DNA of 64,000 nt from Paenibacillus sp. LHD-117 (GCF_030929555.1 NZ_JAVFVT010000014.1:62001-126000); one strand, 5' to 3'; positions 35,277-44,194 are shown, counted from the first letter of the stretch. The notes: generated from the letters alone by a model not told the origin. A program made the numbers and translations.

Positions 35277-36092
35277 GTGAATGCTTTATTCCGTGGGAAA
35301 CCGTGGAGCTTCGGGTTCCGAAGCGCCATCATGCTTTATTTTATCTGTCTTATCGTGTTGCCGATCATCGGAATTTATACCCAGTCCTTCTCGCTCGGTT
35401 GGATGCCGTTCTGGGAGAGTATTTCGGACCCGCTCGCTTGGAAGGCCGTCTTGCTCACCGTGAAGCTGGCTGCGATCGCTACTTTGTTAAATATGTTAAT
35501 CGGAACGATGATCGGCTGGGTGCTGATCCGTTACAGGTTCCCAGGCCGGAGCATCTTGAACAGCCTGGTTGACTTGCCTTTCGCGCTGCCGACCGCAGTC
35601 GGCGGCCTGCTTATCCTGCTTCTGCTCGGTCCGAACAGCTTGGTGGGCGAGTTGGCGCAAGCAGTAGGCATCGAAATCGTATTTCATGAACCCGCCATCG
35701 TCATCGCGATGCTGTTCGTTACATTTCCGTTCGTCATCCGGGCCATTCAGCCGCTGCTGGAAGAGCTGGATCGTTCGGAAGAGGAAGCCGCCTATACGCT
35801 CGGCGCCTCCAAGGCGAAAACGTTCTTCAGCGTCATCTTCCCGACGATGCTTCCTGGCATTCTGAGCGGCGCGATGCTCGCTTTCTCCAGAGGGCTGGCG
35901 GAATTCGGAGCCGTCGTGCTGGTAGCGGGCAATATTCCCGGCAAGACGCTGGTCGCATCGGTTTATATTTTTGGAGAGATTGAAAGCAACAATCCGCAAG
36001 GAGCCGCAGCCGTGTCTGTCATGCTGCTTACGTTATCCTTCCTGATTCTCTGGGTTGTGAACCAGCTGCAGGCTAGGAGGTCGAAGCCATGA
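35277..36092 (+). CDS. cysT: Sulfate ABC permease CysT (CysU)
   Basis: A 271-residue sulfate/thiosulfate permease with six helices. The conserved EAA loop EEAAYTLGASKAKTFFSVIF lies near residue 165 and GEFGAVVLVAGNIPGKT follows. The GTG start has GGAGGG 10 bases upstream. It overlaps cysW by four bases. First gene of the importer operon cysT-cysW-cysA-sbp. Confidence 0.93.
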   Translation: MNALFRGKPWSFGFRSAIMLYFICLIVLPIIGIYTQSFSLGWMPFWESISDPLAWKAVLLTVKLAAIATLLNMLIGTMIGWVLIRYRFPGRSILNSLVDLPFALPTAVGGLLILLLLGPNSLVGELAQAVGIEIVFHEPAIVIAMLFVTFPFVIRAIQPLLEELDRSEEEAAYTLGASKAKTFFSVIFPTMLPGILSGAMLAFSRGLAEFGAVVLVAGNIPGKTLVASVYIFGEIESNNPQGAAAVSVMLLTLSFLILWVVNQLQARRSKP

Positions 36093-36886
36093 GAAGGCTG
36101 TGGATCGTTCTAACTTACGTCGTGTTCGCTCTTCTCCTCATCGTGCCGCTGGTCAAAATTTTCACCGGCGCTTGGGAGGATGGCCTGCAAGGCTTCTGGG
36201 ACGCCTTGTCTCGACCGCAATCCATCCATGCCTTAATGATGACGGGCATCATCGTCGTCGTCGTGACGGCAATCAATACTATATTCGGCGTTATGCTTGC
36301 GTTGTACCTGGTTAGAGCCGAGTGGCTCGGACCGAAGCTGAAACGACTGCTGAACAGCGTGGTCGACCTTCCGTTCGCGGTGTCGCCGGTTATCGGCGGA
36401 CTGATGATCGTGTTGATCTTGGGACCTGGGACGGTTATCGGGGCGTTGTTCGCGGATATGGGCGTCGATATCGTATACGCTCTGCCCGGCATGATACTAG
36501 CGACGTTGTTCGTCACGTTCCCGATTATGGTCCGCGAAGTGATGCCGGTGCTGCAAGAGATCGGCGCGCAGCAGGAAGAAGCGGCCTCTACCCTCGGCGC
36601 GTATTCCTGGTACACCTTCTGGAAAGTAACCTGGCCGTCCATCCGCTGGGGCGTCATCTACGGCGTCGTTCTGACGGTTGCCCGCTCGCTTGGCGAGTTC
36701 GGTGCGGTTCTCGTCGTTTCCGGGAATATTATGAACAAAACGCAGACGGCTACCACGCTCGTCTATCAGGATGTCGAAAATTTCAATGTGGTGGCCGCGA
36801 ACGGAATCGCGCTGGTGCTTGCCGCGGTCTCCGTCGGACTCCTGCTGCTAATGGAGTGGTCGAAGAAAAGAAAGGAAGTGCATTAG
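36089..36886 (+). CDS. cysW: Sulfate ABC permease CysW
   Basis: A 265-residue permease, partner of CysT. The EAA loop QQEEAASTLGAYSWYTFWKV is near residue 166, and GEFGAVLVVSGNIMNKTQTA follows. ATGA overlap with cysT. Length and motif order are normal for CysW. Together with CysT it forms the transmembrane channel for sulfate. Confidence 0.93.
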   Translation: MRRLWIVLTYVVFALLLIVPLVKIFTGAWEDGLQGFWDALSRPQSIHALMMTGIIVVVVTAINTIFGVMLALYLVRAEWLGPKLKRLLNSVVDLPFAVSPVIGGLMIVLILGPGTVIGALFADMGVDIVYALPGMILATLFVTFPIMVREVMPVLQEIGAQQEEAASTLGAYSWYTFWKVTWPSIRWGVIYGVVLTVARSLGEFGAVLVVSGNIMNKTQTATTLVYQDVENFNVVAANGIALVLAAVSVGLLLLMEWSKKRKEVH

Positions 36887-36889
36887 CCC

Positions 36890-37954
36890 ATGCATATTGA
36901 AGTGCGCGGATTAAGTAAAAGCTTCGGCGACTTCCACGCCGTGAAAGACGTTGGCTTCGACATCGAGAAGGGCAAGCTGATCGGATTGCTCGGCCCAAGC
37001 GGCGGCGGCAAGACGTCCATTCTTCGCATGTTGGCGGGTCTCGAGACGCCGTCCAGCGGTGATATCGTGTTCCATGGCAAACGCGTCAACGATCTGCCTC
37101 CGCAAGAGCGCGGCATCGGATTCGTGTTCCAAAACTATGCGCTGTTCAAACATATGACGGTTTACGATAACGTGGCGTTCGGACTTAAGGTGAAGAAGCT
37201 GTCGAAGGAGAAGATCCGCGAGCGGGTCATGTATCTGGTCGAACTGACGGGCCTCAAAGGCTTCGAGCATCGTTACCCGCACCAACTGTCGGGCGGCCAG
37301 CGCCAGCGGGTCGCGTTCGCGAGAGCGTTAGCGCCGGAGCCGCAGCTGCTGCTGCTCGACGAGCCGTTCGCGGCGATCGACGCGAAGATCCGGACAGAGC
37401 TCCGCACTTGGCTCAAGGATATGATCGAGCGCGTCGGCATTACGTCGATCTTCGTTACGCATGACCAAGAGGAAGCGATCGAGGTCGCCGACGAAATCAT
37501 GATCATTAACAAAGGCCGCTTGGAGCAGAAAGGCAGCCCATGGGCGATTTACAAAAATCCAGAGACGCCGTTCGTCGCAAGCTTTATCGGCGAATCGACG
37601 ATCGTAGACAATATTTCTTCGTTAAAAGGTTTCGACGCGGCCGTCGAGCTCCCGGGCACGAAGGCGCTTATCCGTCCGGAATACATCGAGCACGGCAAGC
37701 CGGGCGAGATCAAGCTTGCATCGGCGGCAATGCCGGCTACGGTCCGGCATCTTCATTTTCGCGGCAGCGAATGGATGGTGGAGCTCGCGATCGGGGATAC
37801 GAAACTCATCACGTACCGCTCCTTGGAGAGGGAAGTGCTCCAGGTAGGCGAACAAGTCCATGTGCTGGTACACCGTGCGTATATGTTCAACGACAATGAC
37901 AGCTGGATCATGGAGAATCCGCTGAAGGTCGATCCGATGCCGATCCATATCTAA
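36890..37954 (+). CDS. cysA: Sulfate ABC transporter ATPase CysA
   Basis: A 354-residue ATPase. Walker A LGPSGGGKTS (residues about 35-44), Q-loop GFVFQNYALFKHMTV, signature LSGGQRQRVAFARALA and Walker B LLLDEPFAAID are intact. A C-terminal TOBE-like domain (KALIRPEYIEH onward) is present. It lies 3 bases after cysW. No key residue is missing. Confidence 0.94.
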   Translation: MHIEVRGLSKSFGDFHAVKDVGFDIEKGKLIGLLGPSGGGKTSILRMLAGLETPSSGDIVFHGKRVNDLPPQERGIGFVFQNYALFKHMTVYDNVAFGLKVKKLSKEKIRERVMYLVELTGLKGFEHRYPHQLSGGQRQRVAFARALAPEPQLLLLDEPFAAIDAKIRTELRTWLKDMIERVGITSIFVTHDQEEAIEVADEIMIINKGRLEQKGSPWAIYKNPETPFVASFIGESTIVDNISSLKGFDAAVELPGTKALIRPEYIEHGKPGEIKLASAAMPATVRHLHFRGSEWMVELAIGDTKLITYRSLEREVLQVGEQVHVLVHRAYMFNDNDSWIMENPLKVDPMPIHI

Positions 37955-37993
37955 TCACGCTAACGACTTTCACGAGAAAGAGTTGTTGACCAG

Positions 37994-39046
37994 ATGATAC
38001 GAATTCGAGAATTACACAAGCGGCTGCTCGCTTCGTTGATCATAATGACGACGATCTTGACCGCGGCCGGCTGCGGAAAGGAAGAAGCCGCTGTCGATGC
38101 TCTGCAAGGAGACGTAACGTTAGTCGTGGGCGCTTATTCCGTTGTAAGGGATGCGTTTGCGGAGCTGCTGCCGGCATTTCAGGAGCAATGGCTGAAGGAG
38201 ACAGGGCAGCGGGTGGTTTTCCAGGAATCGTACGAAGCGTCCGGCACGCAAGCAAGGGCCATCGCGGGAGGTTTCGAAGCCGACGTGGCGGTGCTGGCGA
38301 TGGAAGGCGACCTCGATAAGATCGAAACCGCGGGATTCATCGATCATGATTGGCGCGCAGGCAGCGAGGGCGGAATGATTACGGAATCCATCGTGGTGCT
38401 CGGCACGCGGGAAGGCAATCCGCTTGGCATCCGGGACTGGGAAGACCTGACGGAGGACGGAGTGAAGGTGCTTTATCCGAATCCGAAGACGTCCGGCGGC
38501 GCGCAGTGGGATATTAACGCGATTTATGGCGCGGGTCTCAAACGGTCGGAGGAGCTCGAAGGCACGAAATCGGAGGCTTACGCGAAGTCGTTCCTGGAGG
38601 CGATCCACGCGAATGTGGAGTCGCTGGACAAGAGCGGCCGGGCTTCAATGGCTGCCTTCGAATACGGAGTAGGCGACGTCATCGTGACGTACGAGAACGA
38701 GCTGAGAGCACGCATTCAGCAGGGCGTGCCTTACGAGATCGTCGTGCCGAAACATACGATATTAATTCAGAATCCCGCGGCGGTCGTGGATAAGAACGTC
38801 GACAAACACGGAACGCGGAAAGTAGCCGAAGCGTTCATCGCTTATCTTCACACCGAAGAAGCCCAGCGCATCTTTGTCAATCACGGCTTCCGCCCGGTTA
38901 GTCCCGTCGTGAAGCAGGAGACGAGCGGTCAATTCGCGGTACCGGAAGGGTTGTTCGATATTTCGTATTTGGGCGGATGGGACGAAGTGCGGAAGAAACT
39001 GTATGCCAAGAAGGGCGTGTGGTACCAGGTGCTCGCCGGCATTTAG
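37994..39046 (+). CDS. sbp: Sulfate-binding lipoprotein
   Basis: A 350-residue extracellular binding protein. The lipobox TAAGCGKEEA puts the lipidated Cys near residue 27. The family stretch VVFQESYEASGTQARAIAGG and LYPNPKTSGGAQWDINAIYG match sulfate-binding proteins (Sbp/CysP). It is last in the operon, whereas in many genomes it is first. A strong terminator follows. Confidence 0.93.
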   Translation: MIRIRELHKRLLASLIIMTTILTAAGCGKEEAAVDALQGDVTLVVGAYSVVRDAFAELLPAFQEQWLKETGQRVVFQESYEASGTQARAIAGGFEADVAVLAMEGDLDKIETAGFIDHDWRAGSEGGMITESIVVLGTREGNPLGIRDWEDLTEDGVKVLYPNPKTSGGAQWDINAIYGAGLKRSEELEGTKSEAYAKSFLEAIHANVESLDKSGRASMAAFEYGVGDVIVTYENELRARIQQGVPYEIVVPKHTILIQNPAAVVDKNVDKHGTRKVAEAFIAYLHTEEAQRIFVNHGFRPVSPVVKQETSGQFAVPEGLFDISYLGGWDEVRKKLYAKKGVWYQVLAGI

Positions 39047-39071
39047 ATGAGGATATGAATAAGCTAACCGG

Positions 39072-39107
39072 AACCAGCCGACCTCCTTGCGAGTCGGTTG
39101 GTTTTTT
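39072..39107 (+). terminator. Terminator of the sulfate importer operon
   Basis: AACCAGCCGAC pairs with GTCGGTTGGTT, followed by TTTTTC. Confidence 0.85.
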
Positions 39108-39235
39108 CGGTTGAGTCAATCGCGTTATTGCTATAGAATAGGGAGATGTCTCGCGTGATGCAATGATCGACTGAACGGGACCCGAACGTTCGCATATTGA
39201 GATTGCATTATCGGCCCAAATCGACTACCATTAGT

Positions 39236-39250
39236 TTAGAATAATTCTAA
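39236..39250. promoter_or_regulatory. PerR/Fur-type box upstream of fur
   Basis: TTAGAATAATTCTAA is a perfect 7-1-7 palindrome (17 bp with flanking T and A). It differs from the B. subtilis PerR consensus TTATAATNATTATAA at 2 of 15 positions. Confidence 0.65.
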
Positions 39251-39326
39251 ATTATTTGCTTTGGTATATGAATAATCATACACGTAAACCAAAAATAGAT
39301 GATTCGGCGGAAGGGAGCGGAGCGGA

Positions 39327-39803
39327 ATGAACGTTTCGGCTGAGATCGACAAAATAAAACGGGCGCTGATGGAGAACGGCTCCAAGCTGACGACGCAACG
39401 GGAAATCATCGTGCGCGTGCTGCTGGAGAACGAACAAGACCACTTGAGCGCCGAGGACGTATATATGCTCGTGAAGGAGAAGTTTCCGGAGATCGGGCTT
39501 GCGACGGTCTACCGGACGCTGGAGCTTCTGGCGGATCTGCAGGTTGTAGCGAAGATGAATTTCGGCGACGGAGTCGCGAGATACGATCTTCGGGGCGAAG
39601 GCCAAGAGCATATGCACCATCATCTGATCTGCGAGAAATGCGGCGCGCTGGACGAGATCAAGGAAGACTGGCTGACGGAGCTGGAAGAGAGGCTTGAGCG
39701 CGAATACGGATTTAAAGTGCTTGATCACCGGCTTGATTTTATCGGCAATTACAAGGAATGTTCGAATGGCGAATGCAAGCGGGGGAACAAAGCTGTTTCG
39801 TAA
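39327..39803 (+). CDS. fur: Ferric uptake regulator Fur
   Basis: A 158-residue iron-sensing repressor. The DNA-binding region KLTTQREIIVRVLLENEQDH and IGLATVYRTLELL resembles B. subtilis Fur closely. HMHHHLICEKCG near residue 94 carries metal ligands (His cluster and CxxC). The C-terminus ends YKECSNGEC, a Cys pair in a form slightly different from the usual GxCxxC. A PerR/Fur-type box lies 77 bp upstream. AAGGGAGCGG precedes the ATG. Confidence 0.93.
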   Translation: MNVSAEIDKIKRALMENGSKLTTQREIIVRVLLENEQDHLSAEDVYMLVKEKFPEIGLATVYRTLELLADLQVVAKMNFGDGVARYDLRGEGQEHMHHHLICEKCGALDEIKEDWLTELEERLEREYGFKVLDHRLDFIGNYKECSNGECKRGNKAVS

Positions 39804-39870
39804 GCGAATGCATGAATCGGGTGTTCTTTGCTTGTTGAATCAATCGATTAGGTTGCTTGCTTTATCAATA

Positions 39871-39907
39871 AGAAACCGCCGGAAGCTATTATTCCGGCGG
39901 TTTCTTT
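39871..39907. terminator. Bidirectional terminator after fur
   Basis: AGAAACCGCCGGAA pairs with TTCCGGCGGTTTCT with TTT after and AAT-rich before, serving fur and the converging CWC gene. Confidence 0.85.
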
Positions 39908-39923
39908 GATCATTTCGTATGGA

Positions 39924-40145
39924 TTACGATCGCGGGTCTGCCGGAGAGGAAGATTCTTCGGCGGAGGAGAAGCCTTCCGTGCAATGGCGGCATATGCAGG
40001 ATTTATTCCGCGCTTCTTCTGGCACGAGCGCCAACAGCTCTTGCGGGAACTTTGCATGGAAGCACCAGCACTCGTTAGCCTTCGTCCCCGGTTCCTTCAG
40101 CGCGCAGCCATTATCGCTTCCGCAGATCGGGCAGCGGTCCGTCAT
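39924..40145 (-). CDS. Cysteine-rich CWC family protein
   Basis: A 73-residue small protein with the Cys_rich_CWC pattern: RCPICGSDNGC, the signature CWCFHAKFP near residue 27 and CICRHC near 50. The seven or more Cys suggest a zinc-binding knot. The role is unknown. The C-terminal 15 residues are Ser-rich and probably disordered. It lies 14 bp from the Cof-type gene on the same strand, probably one operon. Confidence 0.8.
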   Translation of the reverse strand: MTDRCPICGSDNGCALKEPGTKANECWCFHAKFPQELLALVPEEARNKSCICRHCTEGFSSAEESSSPADPRS

Positions 40146-40159
40146 GGATTCGTCACTCC

Positions 40160-40954
40160 TTAGGACAAAACGAATTTTTCGATGACATGCCTAACGCCTT
40201 CTTCATTGTTGGAGAACGTGACGTAGTCGGCGATCTCCTTCAGCGTGTCGATCGCATTGCCCATGGCAACGCCGAGCCCGGCCGCCTGAATCATCTCGCG
40301 ATCGTTCCAGGCATCGCCCATGGCTATGGTCTGATCCATCGTGCAGCCGAGATGTTCGGCCATGAATTGCAAAGCGTGGCCTTTGGTCCCTTCTTTGTGC
40401 ATGAACTCCAGGTAATGCGCCTTGGACTTCGTAATATGGACCCGGTCGCCGATCAGCGGGGCAAGCTCGAGCGCGATTTCGTCTAGGCGGGCAGGATCGT
40501 CGATGACGAGCATTTTGTTCATCGGCTTACGGATCAGTTTGTCGAAATCGGGTTCGATTTTGTAAGGTATGTTGGACAGCTTGGAGTAGGCCTTAATCCG
40601 GTCGTTATCCTCCGTCCCGTACAACTCGTCGTCTACGTACAGTTGCAGATGAAGCCCTTGCTTTTGGCAATATTCATGCAACTCGACTGCGGCGTCCGTC
40701 GGCACGTTGCGCTCGTAGAGCACCTGGCCGTCCAGCAGCGTTTTGACTAGCGCTCCCTGATACGTAATAATAGGTACATTAAGTTCGATCTGGCGGGCAA
40801 TCTTCTGCGCCGACGCGAACATGCGACCGGTCGCGAGCGTAACGGTCACACCCGCGGCTATTGCGGCTTCCATCGCTTTTTTGGTCCCTTCGGTCACGGT
40901 CAATTCGTCAGTCAGCAGCGTATCGTCTACATCAATGGCAATCAGCTTATACAT
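40160..40954 (-). CDS. Cof-type HAD phosphatase
   Basis: A 264-residue phosphatase of the Cof subfamily (HAD superfamily, C2B cap). Motif I DVDDTLLTDELTV is at residues 8-20, motif II LATGRMF near 41, and motif III/IV AMGDAWNDREMIQAAG near 215. Such enzymes dephosphorylate sugar phosphates, nucleotides or flavin precursors; substrate not predictable. First gene of a minus-strand pair with the CWC gene. Confidence 0.92.
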   Translation of the reverse strand: MYKLIAIDVDDTLLTDELTVTEGTKKAMEAAIAAGVTVTLATGRMFASAQKIARQIELNVPIITYQGALVKTLLDGQVLYERNVPTDAAVELHEYCQKQGLHLQLYVDDELYGTEDNDRIKAYSKLSNIPYKIEPDFDKLIRKPMNKMLVIDDPARLDEIALELAPLIGDRVHITKSKAHYLEFMHKEGTKGHALQFMAEHLGCTMDQTIAMGDAWNDREMIQAAGLGVAMGNAIDTLKEIADYVTFSNNEEGVRHVIEKFVLS

Positions 40955-41048
40955 AAGTACGGTAAGGCTCCTCTCGGCATCCAGTCTCTATCGTCATAAT
41001 AAAGTTGATTGTAGCGAAATTCGAGCCTACATACAAGGAGATCATCAC

Positions 41049-42470
41049 ATGTACAATAATGCGTCAACCCAGGCGAAGCAGCGCTCCGGCGCCCTCTACG
41101 CGATCGGGGCGATCCTGCTGCTCGCCGCCGGCTTCGCGCTCGGCATGATGTTCATGGGAACGCGGTATCCGGTTATCAAGGAACCGCTATTCAAGCAGTT
41201 TAACGCTTCTTACACCCATATCCTAAACGATTATTTGAACGGCGCGACGCCGGAGCAGCTCATTCAAGGAGCGGCGACCGGCATGGTTGAGGCGCTGGAA
41301 GATCCATATTCGCATTATTTGGCCGGCGACAAGGGGGAAGAGTACACGCAGTCGTACGAAGGCCAGTTCTACGGCATCGGGGCGGAGATGAAGCAAGAGG
41401 ACGGCAAAGTGATGATAAGCGTAATCATCAAAGATACGCCGGCGGAACGGGCGGGGCTGCAGCCGGGCGATGTGATCATCGCGGTAGACGGCAAGGACGT
41501 CACCGGCAAGACGTTGCAGGATCTGCTGGGCATCGTGCGGGGAGACGAAGGCACGACGATCAAGATCCGCGTCCACAGGGCTGCCGAGCAGGAGCCGCTG
41601 GAATTTACGATGAAGCGGGCAGCCATCCCCGTGCATACCGTCACCTCAGAGAGGCTTGAAGGGGGCATTGGGCTTATTACGATCAGCCGGTTCGCGGAAG
41701 AGACGGCTAAGGAGTTCAAGGCGGAGCTAGAGAAGCTGAAGGCGGATGGCGAGCTGAAGGGTTTGCTGCTCGACCTTCGCTCGAATCCCGGAGGTCTTCT
41801 GCAGCCGACAACCGAAATCGCGAGCATCCTCATACCCAAGGACAAAAAAATTCTGGACATCGTCTACAAAAACGAACGAAGAATCGTATCGCTAAAGTCC
41901 AAACAGCAGGAAGAGTGGAAGGCGCCGATCGTCGTGCTCGTGAACGGACGTTCCGCTAGCGCGAGCGAGGTGCTCGCATCGGCACTGAAGGAATCGGCAG
42001 GAGCTGTCCTTGTCGGTGAGAAGACCTACGGCAAGGGCGTCGTGCAAGGCTTCAAGCAGTTCAAGGACGGGTCCGTGATCAGCCTGACGGAAGCGCAGTG
42101 GAAGACGCCGGGCGGCACGTGGATCAACAAACAAGGCGTCGCGCCGGATCATGTCGTCGCGCTGCCGGAATACGCTTCGCTGCGTCAGCTCGCCCTTGGC
42201 ACGGTGCTGAAGCGCGGGAGCTACGGAGACGAGGTCAAGTCGCTGCAAGGCATGCTTGGGGCGCTCGGCTATGCGCCTGTTGGCCAAGACGGCTTGTTCG
42301 ACGCGGAGGCGGAAGCCGCTCTTCGCAAGTTCCAGGGCGACCATGGACTGGACGTTACCGGCAAGTTCGGCGACGCGACCAGCTATAAGCTGATTGAGCT
42401 GCTGCGCGCGAAGCTGAAGCAGGAAGACACGCAGGTGAAGAAAGGCATAGAGCTGCTGAAGCAGCAGTAA
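41049..42470 (+). CDS. S41 C-terminal processing peptidase (CtpB-like)
   Basis: A 473-residue membrane-anchored serine protease. Domains in order: N-terminal helix (ALYAIGAILLLAAGFALGMM), PDZ (GIGAEMKQEDGKVMISVIIK to about 190), S41 protease with Ser in GRSASASEVLASAL near 303 and Lys in GEKTYGKGVVQ near 328, and a peptidoglycan-binding domain at about 385-455. ATG 41049 (AAGGAGATCATCAC upstream) is chosen; a longer open frame extends over the Cof gene's antisense strand but is not supported. CtpB-type enzymes act in sporulation signalling. Confidence 0.92.
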   Translation: MYNNASTQAKQRSGALYAIGAILLLAAGFALGMMFMGTRYPVIKEPLFKQFNASYTHILNDYLNGATPEQLIQGAATGMVEALEDPYSHYLAGDKGEEYTQSYEGQFYGIGAEMKQEDGKVMISVIIKDTPAERAGLQPGDVIIAVDGKDVTGKTLQDLLGIVRGDEGTTIKIRVHRAAEQEPLEFTMKRAAIPVHTVTSERLEGGIGLITISRFAEETAKEFKAELEKLKADGELKGLLLDLRSNPGGLLQPTTEIASILIPKDKKILDIVYKNERRIVSLKSKQQEEWKAPIVVLVNGRSASASEVLASALKESAGAVLVGEKTYGKGVVQGFKQFKDGSVISLTEAQWKTPGGTWINKQGVAPDHVVALPEYASLRQLALGTVLKRGSYGDEVKSLQGMLGALGYAPVGQDGLFDAEAEAALRKFQGDHGLDVTGKFGDATSYKLIELLRAKLKQEDTQVKKGIELLKQQ

Positions 42471-42492
42471 GCGAAAGCGAATCCGAAAGCGA

Positions 42493-42537
42493 AAGGACTA
42501 TCCCGGCGCCGTCATGGCGAGGATGGTCCTTTTTTTA
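42493..42537 (+). terminator. Terminator of the S41 peptidase gene
   Basis: AAGGACTATCC pairs with GGATGGTCCTT, followed by seven T residues. Confidence 0.85.
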
Positions 42538-42610
42538 CGCGATCACGGCGCTGGGCTGGCGCAGCTTTGAAACATGCGCCATCTGGGCATGGTATTTTCT
42601 AACTCGCCTC

Positions 42611-42639
42611 TTGACAACGGGAATGATAATTACTATCAT
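42611..42639 (+). promoter_or_regulatory. Promoter with Fur box, DUF1450 gene
   Basis: TTGACA (42611-42616) and TATCAT (42634-42639), 17 bp apart. The Fur-type box TGATAATTACTATCA at 42624-42638 matches consensus TGATAATNATTATCA at 14 of 15 positions and covers the -10. Confidence 0.8.
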
Positions 42640-42691
42640 CTTAATGAGAGCGATTATCAAAGGTTGTATTCTTGGCGACGCGGGGTGGAGC

Positions 42692-42913
42692 ATGAAGAAG
42701 GTCAAATATTGCAAACGCAACTTGAAGCTCGGCTCGAAGTCGGTCTATAAGGCGATGAAGGAGAAGCATCCCGGGATCAAGCGGAAGAAAAGCGACTGCC
42801 TGGGCAATTGCAAGACGTGCAAGATGGAATGTTTTGTCGTCGTCAAGTCTAAGACCGTAAGCGCGCCAACCCCCGAGCTGCTATATAAACGTTTGAAAAA
42901 AATGATTGGTTAA
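42692..42913 (+). CDS. DUF1450 family protein, iron-regulated
   Basis: A 73-residue protein of the DUF1450 (YuzB-like) family, distantly related to thioredoxin-like ferredoxins. The Cys pattern CLGNCKTCKMEC near residues 35-46 with an earlier Cys at 7 is the family hallmark and could ligate a metal or act in disulfide exchange. The start ATG 42692 has GGGGTGGAG upstream; the earlier ATG inside the promoter region is rejected. Expression is likely repressed by Fur in iron-rich cells, given the Fur box on its -10. Confidence 0.8.
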   Translation: MKKVKYCKRNLKLGSKSVYKAMKEKHPGIKRKKSDCLGNCKTCKMECFVVVKSKTVSAPTPELLYKRLKKMIG

Positions 42914-42935
42914 TTTAAAAGTTGGGAAATATAGG

Positions 42936-42966
42936 AGGGGCGGCCATTTGCCGCCTCTTATTTTTA
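42936..42966 (+). terminator. Terminator of DUF1450 gene
   Basis: AGGGGCGGC pairs with GCCGCCTCT (one mismatch), followed by TATTTTTAT. Confidence 0.75.
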
Positions 42967-42975
42967 TGTTAGAAT
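42948..42975 (+). promoter_or_regulatory. Ferritin promoter inside the terminator
   Basis: TTGCCG (42948-42953) and TAGAAT (42970-42975), 16 bp apart, overlap the preceding hairpin. Confidence 0.5.
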
Positions 42976-43008
42976 GAGTACAAATAAGAAGGCGAGGTGC
43001 ACATCTAT

Positions 43009-43515
43009 ATGAAAGACTCATTGGCCAAAGCTTTAAACGAACAAATGAATTTCGAGTTTTACTCCGCCCATGTGTATCTTGCGATGGCTGCGTATTGCTC
43101 CGGAGACAGCCTGGACGGCTTCGCGAATTTCTTCATCGTTCAAGCGGAAGAAGAACGGTTCCACGCCATGAAGATCTATAAATTCCTGAACGACCGCGGC
43201 CGTCGCGCAACATTAGAAGCGCTGCCGGAGCCGACTAACGAATATACTTCCATCCTTCATGCCTTCGAACAAGGCTACAAGCACGAACAACAAAATACGG
43301 AGAGATTCTACAACCTGTCCGACCTCGCCATGAACGACCGCGAACATGCGACGATCAACTTCCTGAAGTGGTTCATCGACGAGCAGGTGGAAGAGGAAGC
43401 ATTGTTCGACAGCATTATCAACAAGCTGAAGCGGATCGATAAGGACAGCAACGCCTTCTATATGCTGGACGCGGAATTTGCGGGACGTTCCTTCACGCCT
43501 CCGGCGGGGGAATAA
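43009..43515 (+). CDS. ftnA: Ferritin (FtnA-like iron storage)
   Basis: A 168-residue ferritin. Ferroxidase ligands appear as Glu in LNEQMNFEFYSAHVYLA (residue about 17), QAEEERFHAMKI near 50 (Glu and His), and NDREHATINFLKWFIDEQVEEE near 105-127. Twenty-four subunits form an iron-storing shell. The start is ATG 43009, with GAAGGCGAGG upstream, rather than 12 bases earlier. The gene follows the Fur-controlled DUF1450 gene and may be iron-induced. Confidence 0.93.
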   Translation: MKDSLAKALNEQMNFEFYSAHVYLAMAAYCSGDSLDGFANFFIVQAEEERFHAMKIYKFLNDRGRRATLEALPEPTNEYTSILHAFEQGYKHEQQNTERFYNLSDLAMNDREHATINFLKWFIDEQVEEEALFDSIINKLKRIDKDSNAFYMLDAEFAGRSFTPPAGE

Positions 43516-43548
43516 TCCTAAGCGGGACCGATCGTTCGGGAATTCGGG

Positions 43549-43599
43549 TAGAGCCACTCGCCAAGCATGTGAAACATGCTGGGAGGGCTCTATTTTTTT
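43549..43599 (+). terminator. Terminator of ferritin gene
   Basis: TAGAGCCACTC pairs with GGGAGGGCTCTA, with an inner AGCATGT-GAA-ACATGCT stem and a TTTTTTT run. Confidence 0.85.
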
Positions 43600-43633
43600 A
43601 TAATTCGGGTTTTCAGATAGGGAGAGGTGTAAT

Positions 43634-44194
43634 ATGATTGATTCAGCCTTGAAAAGCGACGCGGACAAGCTGATGCCGCTGCTTCTGTCGGCCATCGGTT
43701 CGATTGCGCATACGTTATCGGGCACGTCCGAAGATTCGGAAACATGGGATGTCCTGCTCGGATACATCGGGCAAGAGCGGAACCGGATCAGCTACGGCAA
43801 TATCATTGTGGATCGCAGGGACGGCGGTATCGCTGGGATGCTGATTTGTTATCCCGGCGATGAAGCGATCGAGTTGGATCGTCCGATAAGGGAGCGATTG
43901 GAGCGAAATTACGGGGCGGAGGCTGCCGGAGCGTTGGTGCCGGAATGCAAGCCCGGCGACTTCTACCTCGACGCCGTCGCGGTGGATGAGCGTTACCGGG
44001 GACAGGGCATCGCCAAAGCGCTGATCGCGGCTTTCGAAGAGCGCGGCAAAGCGGGCGGGTTCCGAAGGCTCTCTCTTATCGTCGAGCAATACAATGAAGG
44101 CGCGTACGCGCTGTACCGAAAGCTGGGTTTCGTCGATGACGGCTTATGGATCGTAAGCGGCGGGACGTATATACGAATGATCAAAGAGCTGTAG
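43634..44194 (+). CDS. GNAT family acetyltransferase
   Basis: A 186-residue N-acetyltransferase. The acetyl-CoA pocket motif A is FYLDAVAVDERYRGQGIAKA (residues about 114-135, RGQGIAKA). Motif B YNEGAYALYRKLGFVDDG follows at about 155. The substrate cannot be told. GGGAGAGGTG lies upstream of the ATG. It is followed by a membrane glycosyltransferase. Confidence 0.85.
   Translation: MIDSALKSDADKLMPLLLSAIGSIAHTLSGTSEDSETWDVLLGYIGQERNRISYGNIIVDRRDGGIAGMLICYPGDEAIELDRPIRERLERNYGAEAAGALVPECKPGDFYLDAVAVDERYRGQGIAKALIAAFEERGKAGGFRRLSLIVEQYNEGAYALYRKLGFVDDGLWIVSGGTYIRMIKEL

Noticed and set aside
40821..41048. N-terminal extension of the S41 peptidase
   Set aside because: The in-frame region lies over the Cof gene and lacks a ribosome site, whereas ATG 41049 has one and begins the anchor helix.
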